From an uncultured Eubacteriales bacterium (GTDB taxonomy: Bacteria > Bacillota > Clostridia > Lachnospirales > Anaerotignaceae), in contig CABPCX010000045.1 in the NCBI GenBank assembly GCA_902406135.1, positions 1-9,673 of the forward strand: 9,673 nt of DNA. The letters run 5' to 3'. Below, piece after piece: positions 1-6,051 of the stretch. A program made the position numbers and the translations under genes. How positions within the stretch are numbered: position 1 is the first letter of the stretch; every line of letters begins with the position of its first letter. Below the pieces are notes generated by a model that did not search any database, had not been told where the DNA came from, and was given only the letters and a program-made list of their open reading frames with translations.

Positions 1-773
1 AAAAAAACAGCCATATAGCAGTACTTAAATCCCGGTTTTGACATGGCAGCCGCACCGGCCAGTGGAAAATCAAGTTTAACCGTCTGTGGTGATGATATTA
101 TGGCCTTCCCTACGGCAATGCCCATTACCGTCAGTGCCGCTCCGCATAAAATTCCTATGGCCATATCCTCAAATACGGATTTGGATTTTTGGGAACTTAT
201 TATTATGGCGGGCGCGGCAATTATATTATAGGAAACGTATATTACCGCCGATATATATACGGAGCCTCTGCCGCAGACATCAAGCGCCTGTCCGTCTCCC
301 TTTGAGAAAAGTGATATAAATATTATGCCTGCCATAAGAAATGGCACCAGCATAACACTGATATCCTCAATGGCTTTTATTCCCTTAAGCAGAATAACGG
401 CACAGACAATTATAAAAAATGCTGTCCCGTACATATAGGGCATATTAAAAAACTGTCCCGCCGCAGCCCCTGCCGCCGAAACCATGGCATAAAACATCAT
501 TATAAAAAACAGTCCCGATACCCACTGGGTAAAAACAGCCGGCATACCACCAAGCACCACCGAAAGGAATTCGGGATAGTCCTTTATATTATGTTTTCTT
601 ACTATGTACGATATGGCGCAGGCAGTTATAAAAAATAAAATTCCGCCAAATAAAAGACCTTTGTCCCAGTCAGGGCCAAAGACAAGAAAAAAATCCGTAA
701 CTTCCCTTCCCGAAGCGAATCCCGCTCCGACTGCCATTCCTATGAATACACAGGCCTTTTTTAATATATTCAA
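1..773 (-). CDS. YkvI-family (COG3949) membrane protein, 5' part only
   Basis: This is an open reading frame of 257 visible codons running off the left window edge. Members of this family are usually about 350 residues, so roughly the last quarter is missing. The protein is very hydrophobic. A first helix is interrupted by GAGFASGREV (residues 16-25), the glycine-rich break that marks the YkvI family of the APC transporter superfamily. Further helices lie near 40-57, 83-102, 113-130, 138-155, 172-192 and 205-224. Family substrates are largely unknown, so a transport role is an inference. I chose the TTG start at 773 because it leaves about 15 residues before the GAGFASG break, as in relatives. 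GTG 788 and TTG 779 are in frame but lie inside the terminator hairpin of glgA. ATG 737 would remove half of helix 1. The start is unusual because it sits in the U-tract of the upstream terminator. Confidence 0.82.
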   Translation of the reverse strand, partial: MNILKKACVFIGMAVGAGFASGREVTDFFLVFGPDWDKGLLFGGILFFITACAISYIVRKHNIKDYPEFLSVVLGGMPAVFTQWVSGLFFIMMFYAMVSAAGAAAGQFFNMPYMYGTAFFIIVCAVILLKGIKAIEDISVMLVPFLMAGIIFISLFSKGDGQALDVCGRGSVYISAVIYVSYNIIAAPAIIISSQKSKSVFEDMAIGILCGAALTVMGIAVGKAIISSPQTVKLDFPLAGAAAMSKPGFKYCYMAVF

Positions 774-813
774 AAGCAAAACCCCCACATACTGTCAAGA
801 AAATATATGGGGG
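772..813 (-). terminator. Rho-independent terminator of glgA
   Basis: Read on the minus strand, a 10-bp stem (arms 804-813 and 782-791, one G-U pair, five G-C pairs at the base) with a 12-nt loop is followed by TTTTGCTTTT (781-772). It begins only 8 nt after the glgA stop codon. Its 3' arm and U-tract run into the start of the next minus-strand gene. Confidence 0.85.
782..786 (-). promoter_or_regulatory. Putative ribosome-binding site of the YkvI-like gene, inside a terminator arm
   Basis: On the minus strand, GGGGG lies 8 nt before the TTG codon at 773. It is the only purine-rich stretch in position to serve that start. The same five bases form the base of the glgA terminator stem, so in any transcript reading through from glgA the site would be paired. 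No convincing separate promoter for the gene is visible. Confidence 0.4.
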
Positions 814-820
814 CAATTTA

Positions 821-2263
821 TTATTTATTCAGCATTTCATTATAAAGTTCAATATACTTAGCTGCGGAATCCTTCCAGGACAGCTTTGTTTCCATACAGT
901 TTTTAATAAGTCTGTTCCATTTGTCCTTATCCGCATAGGTTTTGAGCGCTTCTCCAAGGGCCCATATTATTCCGCCCGAATCATAGGTTTCAAATAGGAA
1001 TCCGTTGCCTTCGCAGCTTTCGGCATCAAAATGTCTGATTGTATCGGCAAGGCCGCCTGTCTTTCTTACAACGGGCACGGTTCCGTATCTCAGGCTGAAT
1101 ATCTGTCCAAGTCCGCAGGGCTCAAATCTTGAGGGCATAAGGAAAATATCTCCCGACGCATATATTCTCTGGGCAAGCACGTCATCAAACATAATGCATG
1201 AACAGAATCTGCCTTTCCAGCGGTTTTCATAATATCTGAACATATCTTCATATTCTCTCTCGCCTGTGCCAAGCACTACAAACTGTATATCATTCTGCAT
1301 GAGAGATTCCATGGCTCCTGCCAGTATGTCAAAGCCCTTCTGGTTTGCAAGTCTTGATATTATACATACCATGGGTACGTCTCTTTCCTCAAGGCCAAGG
1401 CTTCTCTGAAGGAGTTTTTTGTTTTCTTTCTTCTTCTCTATGGAGTCCACACCGAAATTAACGTCTATTCTCTTATCTGTCTCAGGGTCATTTTCGGTAT
1501 AGTCAATGCCGTTTAGTATGCCCTTGAGCCTGTCGCTTACAGAGCGCATTATTCCGTCAAATCCATAGCCGTATTCTTCGGTCTGTATTTCTTTGGCGTA
1601 GGTCTCGCTTACTGTGCTTATGACATCGGAATATACTATACCGGCTTTCATATAACTCATTCTGCCGTAAAATTCAACGGTGCCGTTATCGTAAAGATAG
1701 CTGGGCAGGTCGAACATTTCCAGTGACGCAGGGTCAAAATTGCCCTGATACTGGAGGTTGTGTATTGTATAAAGGGTCTTTATGTTTTTAAGATATGAAA
1801 TCTTTTTATAGGATTCCTTAAGTATCATGGATACCGGACCTGTCTGCCAGTCATTGCAGTGGATAATGTCAGGTATGAAATCAACAAAGGGAAGCATATC
1901 TATGACAGCCTTTGAGAAAAAGGCAAATCTTACGTTATCGTCGCCGTATCCGTAAAGTTCGTCTCTTCCGAAATAAAAATCGTTTTCAACAAAGTATACG
2001 GGTACGTCTTCATTTTTGAAAAGTATGCCGGCCTTCTGTTTTCTCCAGCCCAGCTTTACGTTAAAACTTCCAAGAAATTCAATATTTATATAATGCTCGT
2101 TTTTTATTTTTTTATATTTGGGTATAACAACTCTTACATCAGCTCCAAGGGCCTTAAGTGCCTTTGGAAGAGAGCCTGCAACATCTCCCAATCCGCCGCT
2201 TTTAACAAATGGAGCGGCTTCTGAGGATACAATCAATATTTTTAAATTTTCAGCCTGCTTCAT
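821..2263 (-). CDS. glgA: Glycogen synthase (ADP-glucose), GT5 family
   Basis: This cytosolic enzyme transfers glucose from ADP-glucose to the non-reducing end of an alpha-1,4-glucan, the elongation step of bacterial glycogen synthesis. The 480 residues match the usual bacterial GlgA length. The N-terminal half has the substrate loop KSGGLGDV (21-28), HCNDWQ (135-140) and TIHNLQYQG (166-174). The C-terminal half has NGID (251-254), the phosphate-binding RLANQKG (304-310), PSRFEPCGLGQ (377-387) with the expected catalytic Glu381, and a second KTGGL (401-405). The ATG at 2263 follows a good AGGAGG site 9 nt upstream. No glgC, glgD or glgB is adjacent, so the gene appears monocistronic, with its own promoter at 2290-2323 and a terminator directly after the stop. 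All key residues are present, so I expect an active enzyme. Confidence 0.97.
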   Translation of the reverse strand: MKQAENLKILIVSSEAAPFVKSGGLGDVAGSLPKALKALGADVRVVIPKYKKIKNEHYINIEFLGSFNVKLGWRKQKAGILFKNEDVPVYFVENDFYFGRDELYGYGDDNVRFAFFSKAVIDMLPFVDFIPDIIHCNDWQTGPVSMILKESYKKISYLKNIKTLYTIHNLQYQGNFDPASLEMFDLPSYLYDNGTVEFYGRMSYMKAGIVYSDVISTVSETYAKEIQTEEYGYGFDGIMRSVSDRLKGILNGIDYTENDPETDKRIDVNFGVDSIEKKKENKKLLQRSLGLEERDVPMVCIISRLANQKGFDILAGAMESLMQNDIQFVVLGTGEREYEDMFRYYENRWKGRFCSCIMFDDVLAQRIYASGDIFLMPSRFEPCGLGQIFSLRYGTVPVVRKTGGLADTIRHFDAESCEGNGFLFETYDSGGIIWALGEALKTYADKDKWNRLIKNCMETKLSWKDSAAKYIELYNEMLNK

Positions 2264-2289
2264 GTCCGCAGCCTCCTTCTTATTTGATA

Positions 2290-2323
2290 ATTATATAATA
2301 CACTCAAAACCAATCTATGGCAA
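2290..2323 (-). promoter_or_regulatory. Probable vegetative promoter of glgA
   Basis: Minus-strand TTGCCA (2323-2318), a 17-bp spacer and TATTAT (2300-2295) fit a housekeeping sigma promoter about 25-30 nt upstream of the ribosome site. An overlapping TATAAT (2295-2290) has no correctly spaced -35 box. Confidence 0.55.
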
Positions 2324-2350
2324 TATATTTATCTTTAAGCCTTCGCTATT

Positions 2351-2367
2351 TAAGAACAGAGTTCTTA
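2351..2367. repeat. Perfect 7-bp inverted repeat (operator-like) between glgA and pepF
   Basis: TAAGAAC and GTTCTTA flank a 3-bp centre (AGA). The repeat lies just upstream of the glgA -35 box and about 110 bp upstream of the pepF -10 element. It is followed by no U-tract, so it is not a terminator. A regulator site is possible but unproven. Confidence 0.35.
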
Positions 2368-2454
2368 TATTTAGTACAAATACAAACAAAATGCCTCCCC
2401 CTTATTTTAAATATTTCCTGCCTGCTGATAATGCCTCATAAATTATGCCCGGCC

Positions 2455-2486
2455 GTGTATACACTCCCTTTTCAATGTGGTATACT
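2455..2486 (+). promoter_or_regulatory. Probable extended -10 promoter of pepF with a palindrome in the -35 region
   Basis: TGG followed by TATACT (2478-2486) is an extended -10 element. Its -35 region lacks a good hexamer and instead holds the perfect 10-bp palindrome GTGTATACAC (2455-2464). If transcription starts about 7 nt after the -10, the leader is only about 12 nt and begins at the ribosome site. That would rule out the upstream ATG at 2445 as the start. Confidence 0.45.
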
Positions 2487-2492
2487 TCTGAT

Positions 2493-2500
2493 GAGGTGAT
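2493..2500 (+). promoter_or_regulatory. Ribosome-binding site that fixes the pepF start at 2505
   Basis: GAGGTGAT is an almost ideal complement to the 16S rRNA 3' end and ends 4 nt before ATG 2505. The longer in-frame ATG at 2445 has no such site and would add 20 residues unlike the family N-terminus. Confidence 0.85.
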
Positions 2501-2504
2501 TTTA

Positions 2505-4307
2505 ATGTCAGAAAACAAAATTCCTTTAAGACAGGATGCCGACAAAAAATATATGTGGCATACCGAAGATTTATTCCTTACGGATGAAGTATGGGAAGAA
2601 AAATACAAAGAACTTGAGAAAAAAGCTCCCCTTGTGGAAAATTTCAGAGATTCCATGACCAGAAGCGGCGAGGAACTTTTCAAAGCACTCTCATTTTTTA
2701 ACGAGCTTGCTGAAGAATTAGACAGAATATATGTCTATGCCTATATGAAATTTCATGAAGACAGTACAAACTCCAAGTATCAGACACTCTCTGGAAGGGC
2801 TGATACCCTTGCCGTTAAAGTAATGTCTCTTTCATCATTCATTGTCCCCAGAATATCCGAACTTTCTTTGGAAACTGTGGATAAATTTTATAAAGAATGC
2901 CCGTCGCTTGAGCTTTACAGGCATTTTTTAGAAAACATACTCCGCCAGAAAGAGCATACTCTCTCCGAGGCAGAGGAAAAACTGCTTGCTTCCGTTGATG
3001 AGATATCCTCATCAGCCCAGACCATATTCACTATGATAAATGAAGCGGATATGGAATTTCCAAACATAACGGACAAAGACGGAAACAAAAAAGAGCTTTC
3101 CCACGGAAAATATGTTTCATATCTGGAAAGCAGTGACAGAGTGCTTAGAAAATCAGCCTTTGACACCCTTTACGAAACATATCTGAAACAGAAAAACACC
3201 ATAGCGGCCACATACAACGCTTCAGTTAAAAAAGATATTTTCTATGCCAATGTAAGAAAGTATTCATCCGCCATGGAAATGGCCCTTGAAGATGACAATA
3301 TTCCCGTTTCCGTATACGGTAATCTTATAGACGCAGTACATGAGGCTCTGCCTCTTATGCACCGCTATGTTGCCCTCAGAAAACGACTTCTTGGCGTTGA
3401 CGAACTTCATATGTATGACCTTTATGCTCCCCTCGTAAAGGACATAGACTGGAAAATAAACTATGAAGAAGCCAAAAAGACCGTAAAAGAAGCCCTCGGC
3501 GTTATGGGAAGCGGATATACCGATGCCCTTCAGCTTGGTTTTGACGGAGGCTGGATAGACGTATATGAAAATAAAGGAAAAAGAAGCGGAGCATACTCCT
3601 GGGGAGCATTCGGCGGACACCCTTACGTGCTTTTAAATCATAACGACACGGTAAACAGTATGTTCACCGTAGCCCACGAGATGGGCCACGCCCTCCACAG
3701 CTACTTTACATGGAAAAAACAGCCCTTTGTATATTCGGGCCATAAAATATTTGTGGCAGAAGTGGCTTCTACCTGCAACGAAGCCCTTCTTATGGAATAT
3801 CTGCTCAAAACGGAAAAAGACCCTCAGAAACAACTTTATCTCATAAATTACTTTATGGAGCAGTTTAGGGGAACCCTTTTCCGCCAGACAATGTTTGCGG
3901 AATTTGAGAAGAAGGCCCATGAAATGTCAGCTGAAGGCCTGCCTCTTAACAGCGAAAATCTTTCAGCCGTATATCATGACCTGAACAAACTCTATTTTGG
4001 AGACGACATCGTAGTTGACGACTATATTGATATAGAGTGGGCAAGAATCCCCCATTTCTACAATGCTTTTTATGTATATCAGTATGCAACGGGCTACAGT
4101 GCCGCCATCGCCCTCTCAAGAAAGATACTTAATGAGGGACAGCCTGCCGTTGACAGATATCTTGATTTCTTAAGCAAGGGATGCTCCGAATATTCCATCG
4201 ACCTGCTCAAGGGTGCCGGAGTGGATATGACATCCAAAAAGCCCGTTGAAGACGCCATGGAAGTTTTCAAGGGTCTCCTTGACAGAATGGAAGAACTGAC
4301 AAGATAA
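2505..4307 (+). CDS. pepF: Oligoendopeptidase F, M3 family zinc peptidase
   Basis: This is a cytosolic metallopeptidase that cleaves short peptides internally, typically in peptide recycling. From ATG 2505 it has 600 residues, the normal PepF length. The N-terminal two thirds is the helical PepF domain that forms the wall of the substrate channel. The catalytic motif is HEMGH (391-395), with His391 and His395 as zinc ligands and Glu392 as the catalytic base. Glu419 in VAEVAS, 24 residues later, is the expected third ligand. AFGGHPYVLLN just before the active site and the Tyr-rich HFYNAFYVYQYATGYSAA segment near the C-terminus are typical of the family. There is no signal peptide or membrane helix. 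It is the first gene of a two-gene plus-strand unit, with a small membrane protein gene starting 5 nt after its stop. All catalytic residues are present. Confidence 0.97.
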   Translation: MSENKIPLRQDADKKYMWHTEDLFLTDEVWEEKYKELEKKAPLVENFRDSMTRSGEELFKALSFFNELAEELDRIYVYAYMKFHEDSTNSKYQTLSGRADTLAVKVMSLSSFIVPRISELSLETVDKFYKECPSLELYRHFLENILRQKEHTLSEAEEKLLASVDEISSSAQTIFTMINEADMEFPNITDKDGNKKELSHGKYVSYLESSDRVLRKSAFDTLYETYLKQKNTIAATYNASVKKDIFYANVRKYSSAMEMALEDDNIPVSVYGNLIDAVHEALPLMHRYVALRKRLLGVDELHMYDLYAPLVKDIDWKINYEEAKKTVKEALGVMGSGYTDALQLGFDGGWIDVYENKGKRSGAYSWGAFGGHPYVLLNHNDTVNSMFTVAHEMGHALHSYFTWKKQPFVYSGHKIFVAEVASTCNEALLMEYLLKTEKDPQKQLYLINYFMEQFRGTLFRQTMFAEFEKKAHEMSAEGLPLNSENLSAVYHDLNKLYFGDDIVVDDYIDIEWARIPHFYNAFYVYQYATGYSAAIALSRKILNEGQPAVDRYLDFLSKGCSEYSIDLLKGAGVDMTSKKPVEDAMEVFKGLLDRMEELTR

Positions 4308-4312
4308 AGGTT

Positions 4313-4558
4313 ATGAAAATAAGTTTCAATATACAGCTTATAACAGCCGCCGCAGTGTCTGTATCGGGATTCATAATATCCCAGTTTTCAGGAAATCTTT
4401 TATATTATAATCTTGCCTGGGTTATAGCAGGCCTGATGTTTGCCATAAATCCCATTTATCCCGAAAACCTCATAAAGGCGGAAAGAGAAAATGCCGAAAA
4501 AGGTATAAGAATAGCTGCTATCCTTATTATTCTGGCCGGAATATGCGGCGTATTTTAA
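4313..4558 (+). CDS. Small membrane protein of unknown function (81 aa)
   Basis: I do not recognise the family. The 81 residues contain three likely membrane helices: about 8-26, 29-46 and 65-81, the last reaching the C-terminus (LIILAGICGVF). A charged loop, KAERENAEKG (55-64), lies between helices 2 and 3. The ATG is 5 nt after the pepF stop. The only purine-rich site, AAAGG at 4306-4310, overlaps that stop codon and is only 2 nt from the ATG, so translation probably depends on ribosomes finishing pepF. No other in-frame start exists between the preceding stop and this ATG. The frame ends just before a strong terminator, which supports a genuine cotranscribed gene. Codon use resembles that of pepF. 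Nothing in the sequence links its job to peptidase activity. Confidence 0.75.
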   Translation: MKISFNIQLITAAAVSVSGFIISQFSGNLLYYNLAWVIAGLMFAINPIYPENLIKAERENAEKGIRIAAILIILAGICGVF

Positions 4559-4570
4559 CATCATAAATAT

Positions 4571-4611
4571 AAAAATCCCCTTTACGGATTTTACGTAAAG
4601 GGGATTTTTTT
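4571..4611. terminator. Bidirectional terminator between convergent units
   Basis: A perfect 16-bp stem (4571-4586 with 4594-4609) has a 7-nt loop. It is followed by seven Ts on the plus strand and a T-rich run on the minus strand. It serves the pepF unit on plus and the LysM protein gene on minus. Confidence 0.93.
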
Positions 4612-4639
4612 CGCCCATATCAGGCATATTTTTGGGGAA

Positions 4640-4656
4640 TACCGCCTCAGGCGGTA
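4640..4656. repeat. Short GC-rich hairpin after the LysM protein gene
   Basis: TACCGCC and GGCGGTA form a perfect 7-bp stem with a 3-nt loop, 16 nt past the stop codon at 4672 on the minus strand. No U-tract follows, so it is more likely an RNA-stabilising 3' hairpin or polymerase pause than a terminator by itself. Confidence 0.5.
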
Positions 4657-4671
4657 AAGGGGTTAAATTAT

Positions 4672-5769
4672 TTATGGAAGTATTATCTCGGTACCATAAT
4701 AAATTACATCGGGGTCTGTAATATTGTTTACGGCAATTATTTCCTCAAGCTTACTGTCGTCACCGTAAAAAAGCTTGCATATCTCCGCCAGAGTATCACC
4801 TTCTTTAATTTTATATGTTCTTTTTTCCTCCTTTCCTTCTTCTTTTGATGTATTGTTCTCAGCGGCCATTACGGTAATGACAGGGCTGTAATTGGACACA
4901 TCTTCAGCAAGAGCCATTGTCTCTTCCTTTTGTTTTTCGACGCTTTCCTTAACTGTAACTACTTCTGTCTCAAGTCTGTTTATTCTGGATACGCTCTCAA
5001 CTATACTTAAACTCATCAATACGCACATCATACATAAAGCCGCACTCACAAGGGTAAAGGCTGCATATTTGTGCTTTATTCTCTTTACCTTTTCCACCTG
5101 TTTATTCATAAGGACTGAGCGTATCTTTCCGGCAGCGTCCATATGAGCGTTTATTTTTTCTTCTGCTTCCTCGTCGACTTCGGTATTTTTAGGCTGGACA
5201 AGGCTGTTGGCAAGCATATATTCCTGCATCTGAACATTCTTTTCATAATAAACAAAATATCCTTTTACAGGTCTGAGGGACGCTCCATTGTCATTGAGCA
5301 CATAAAATCTGTCCTGCCTGTCAACGGGGTCAACTACAAAAAATACCTGGTCCTTTCCGCCGAACACCTTTTTATGATAGGCCTCGTCCCTTGATGTTAC
5401 AAAGGCTCCGAATGACGGTCTGGAATGCATCCAGCCTACTATCTCCAGGTCGGCAAAATATTTTTCCGCCTCTTCGCTTATGTACTTCCAGCTTTGTCCG
5501 GTTATGGTCTCCATACCCTTAAGCTTTTCCGTAAATTTGGCCTGTACAACGCCGCTTATAAAAACGGTGTCTTTTCCGTCAACCACAAGATGCTTGCCCA
5601 TAAGTACAGCAAGTTTTTCTCCGTTGGCGCTGCTTCTTGCGTATTGATACAGATATGTATGAACATAGTCTTCCATATATATTCTCAATCCGTCATCGGC
5701 AGTTCCCATCTGTCTGACGTTGGTCGGAAAGACTGTGCCTGTGCCGTTTGTTTCTAAATCAGTCTGCAT
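4672..5769 (-). CDS. Membrane-anchored protein: degenerate MPN/JAMM domain, TM, coiled coil, LysM
   Basis: The 365 residues have four parts. Residues about 25-175 resemble an MPN (JAB1/Mov34) domain: Glu51 before LAVLMGK, the signature VGWMHSRPSFGAFVTSRD (111-128), then FFVVDP (143-148). In active JAMM enzymes the signature is HxHP followed by an Asp ten residues after the Pro. Here the first His (115), the Pro (118) and the Asp (128) align, but the second zinc His is Arg117. Residues about 235-257 are the only membrane helix, preceded by KVKRIKHK, which predicts N-terminus inside and C-terminus outside. Residues about 258-292 look like a coiled coil. Residues about 317-365 are a LysM domain (YKIKEGDTLAEI, then NNITDPDVIYYGTEIILP), expected to bind peptidoglycan. 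No function is known to me. Gene boundaries are firm, with its own promoter and ribosome site. The MPN call rests on motif and fold pattern only. Confidence 0.8.
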   Translation of the reverse strand: MQTDLETNGTGTVFPTNVRQMGTADDGLRIYMEDYVHTYLYQYARSSANGEKLAVLMGKHLVVDGKDTVFISGVVQAKFTEKLKGMETITGQSWKYISEEAEKYFADLEIVGWMHSRPSFGAFVTSRDEAYHKKVFGGKDQVFFVVDPVDRQDRFYVLNDNGASLRPVKGYFVYYEKNVQMQEYMLANSLVQPKNTEVDEEAEEKINAHMDAAGKIRSVLMNKQVEKVKRIKHKYAAFTLVSAALCMMCVLMSLSIVESVSRINRLETEVVTVKESVEKQKEETMALAEDVSNYSPVITVMAAENNTSKEEGKEEKRTYKIKEGDTLAEICKLFYGDDSKLEEIIAVNNITDPDVIYYGTEIILP

Positions 5770-5776
5770 ATTTTTT

Positions 5777-5782
5777 CCTCCC
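5777..5782 (-). promoter_or_regulatory. Ribosome-binding site that fixes the start at 5769
   Basis: GGGAGG lies 7 nt before ATG 5769 on the minus strand. The frame stays open to a GTG at 5793, but that start would place this site inside the coding sequence and has none of its own. Confidence 0.88.
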
Positions 5783-5808
5783 TTTGCATACACTGTTACG
5801 TTAGTTAG

Positions 5809-5817
5809 AATATAGCA
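5809..5817 (-). promoter_or_regulatory. Probable extended -10 promoter of the LysM protein gene
   Basis: TGC followed by TATATT on the minus strand is an extended -10 element, giving a leader of about 33 nt before ATG 5769. The -35 region is A-rich without a good hexamer. Confidence 0.5.
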
Positions 5818-5901
5818 TTAAGCAGGAGAATTTTTTGTCATTTACTGGCACAGGAATAGTTTATAAATCGCAAATTTCGCCATTGGCATTTACCCCAAAA
5901 T

Positions 5902-5931
5902 AAAAACGGCAGAAGATAAATTCTTCTGCCG
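5902..5931 (-). terminator. Second (distal) terminator downstream of pgi
   Basis: A perfect 10-bp stem (5922-5931 with 5907-5916 on the minus strand) with a 5-nt loop is followed by TTTTTATTTT. It is about 120 nt after the pgi stop and just upstream of the LysM gene promoter, insulating the two units. Confidence 0.88.
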
Positions 5932-5939
5932 CAGGCCGT

Positions 5940-5958
5940 ATAAAAACTATATTTTTAT
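5940..5958. repeat. AT-rich inverted repeat between the two pgi terminators
   Basis: ATAAAAA and TTTTTAT are perfect 7-bp arms around CTATA. It has no gene start nearby, and function is not evident. Confidence 0.3.
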
Positions 5959-5981
5959 CGTGCTGAAGGGATTCATTTCCG

Positions 5982-6030
5982 ACGAAAAAGCAGGCGTTTC
6001 GTAGGCTGAAACCTTTGAAACTCCTGCTTT
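5982..6030 (-). terminator. First (proximal) terminator of pgi
   Basis: On the minus strand AAAGCAGG-A-GTTTC (6030-6017) pairs with GAAAC-G-CCTGCTTT (6000-5987), with one A-G mismatch and a 16-nt loop. The run of Ts continues past the stem. It starts about 20 nt after the pgi stop. A second GTTTC in the loop (6012-6008) offers an alternative partner for the GAAAC at 6000-5996. Confidence 0.75.
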
Positions 6031-6051
6031 ATACTTCTTAAGTATATTAAA

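Noticed and set aside
793..798. TTGACA in the glgA terminator loop as a -35 box for the YkvI-like gene
   Set aside because: No acceptable -10 hexamer lies 16-18 bp downstream; TATATT at 768-763 is 24 bp away.
604..861. Plus-strand 85-residue frame near the glgA 3' end
   Set aside because: It runs antisense to the YkvI-like gene, through the terminator hairpin and into glgA.
2118..2441. Plus-strand frames over the start of glgA and its upstream region
   Set aside because: They lie antisense to glgA or across its promoter, have no good ribosome site, and their composition follows the opposite strand.
2445..2504. Longer pepF reading frame starting at ATG 2445
   Set aside because: The extra 20 residues do not resemble PepF N-termini, overlap the promoter-like region, and lack a ribosome site, whereas ATG 2505 has GAGGTGAT.
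5770..5793. GTG 5793 as start of the LysM protein
   Set aside because: It would place a perfect GGGAGG site inside the coding sequence; ATG 5769 is 7 nt after that site.
5820..6029. Nine-base complementarity between 5820-5828 and 6021-6029
   Set aside because: It links a promoter spacer with a terminator arm that already has a better local partner, and a 9-bp match over 200 bases is expected by chance at this size.
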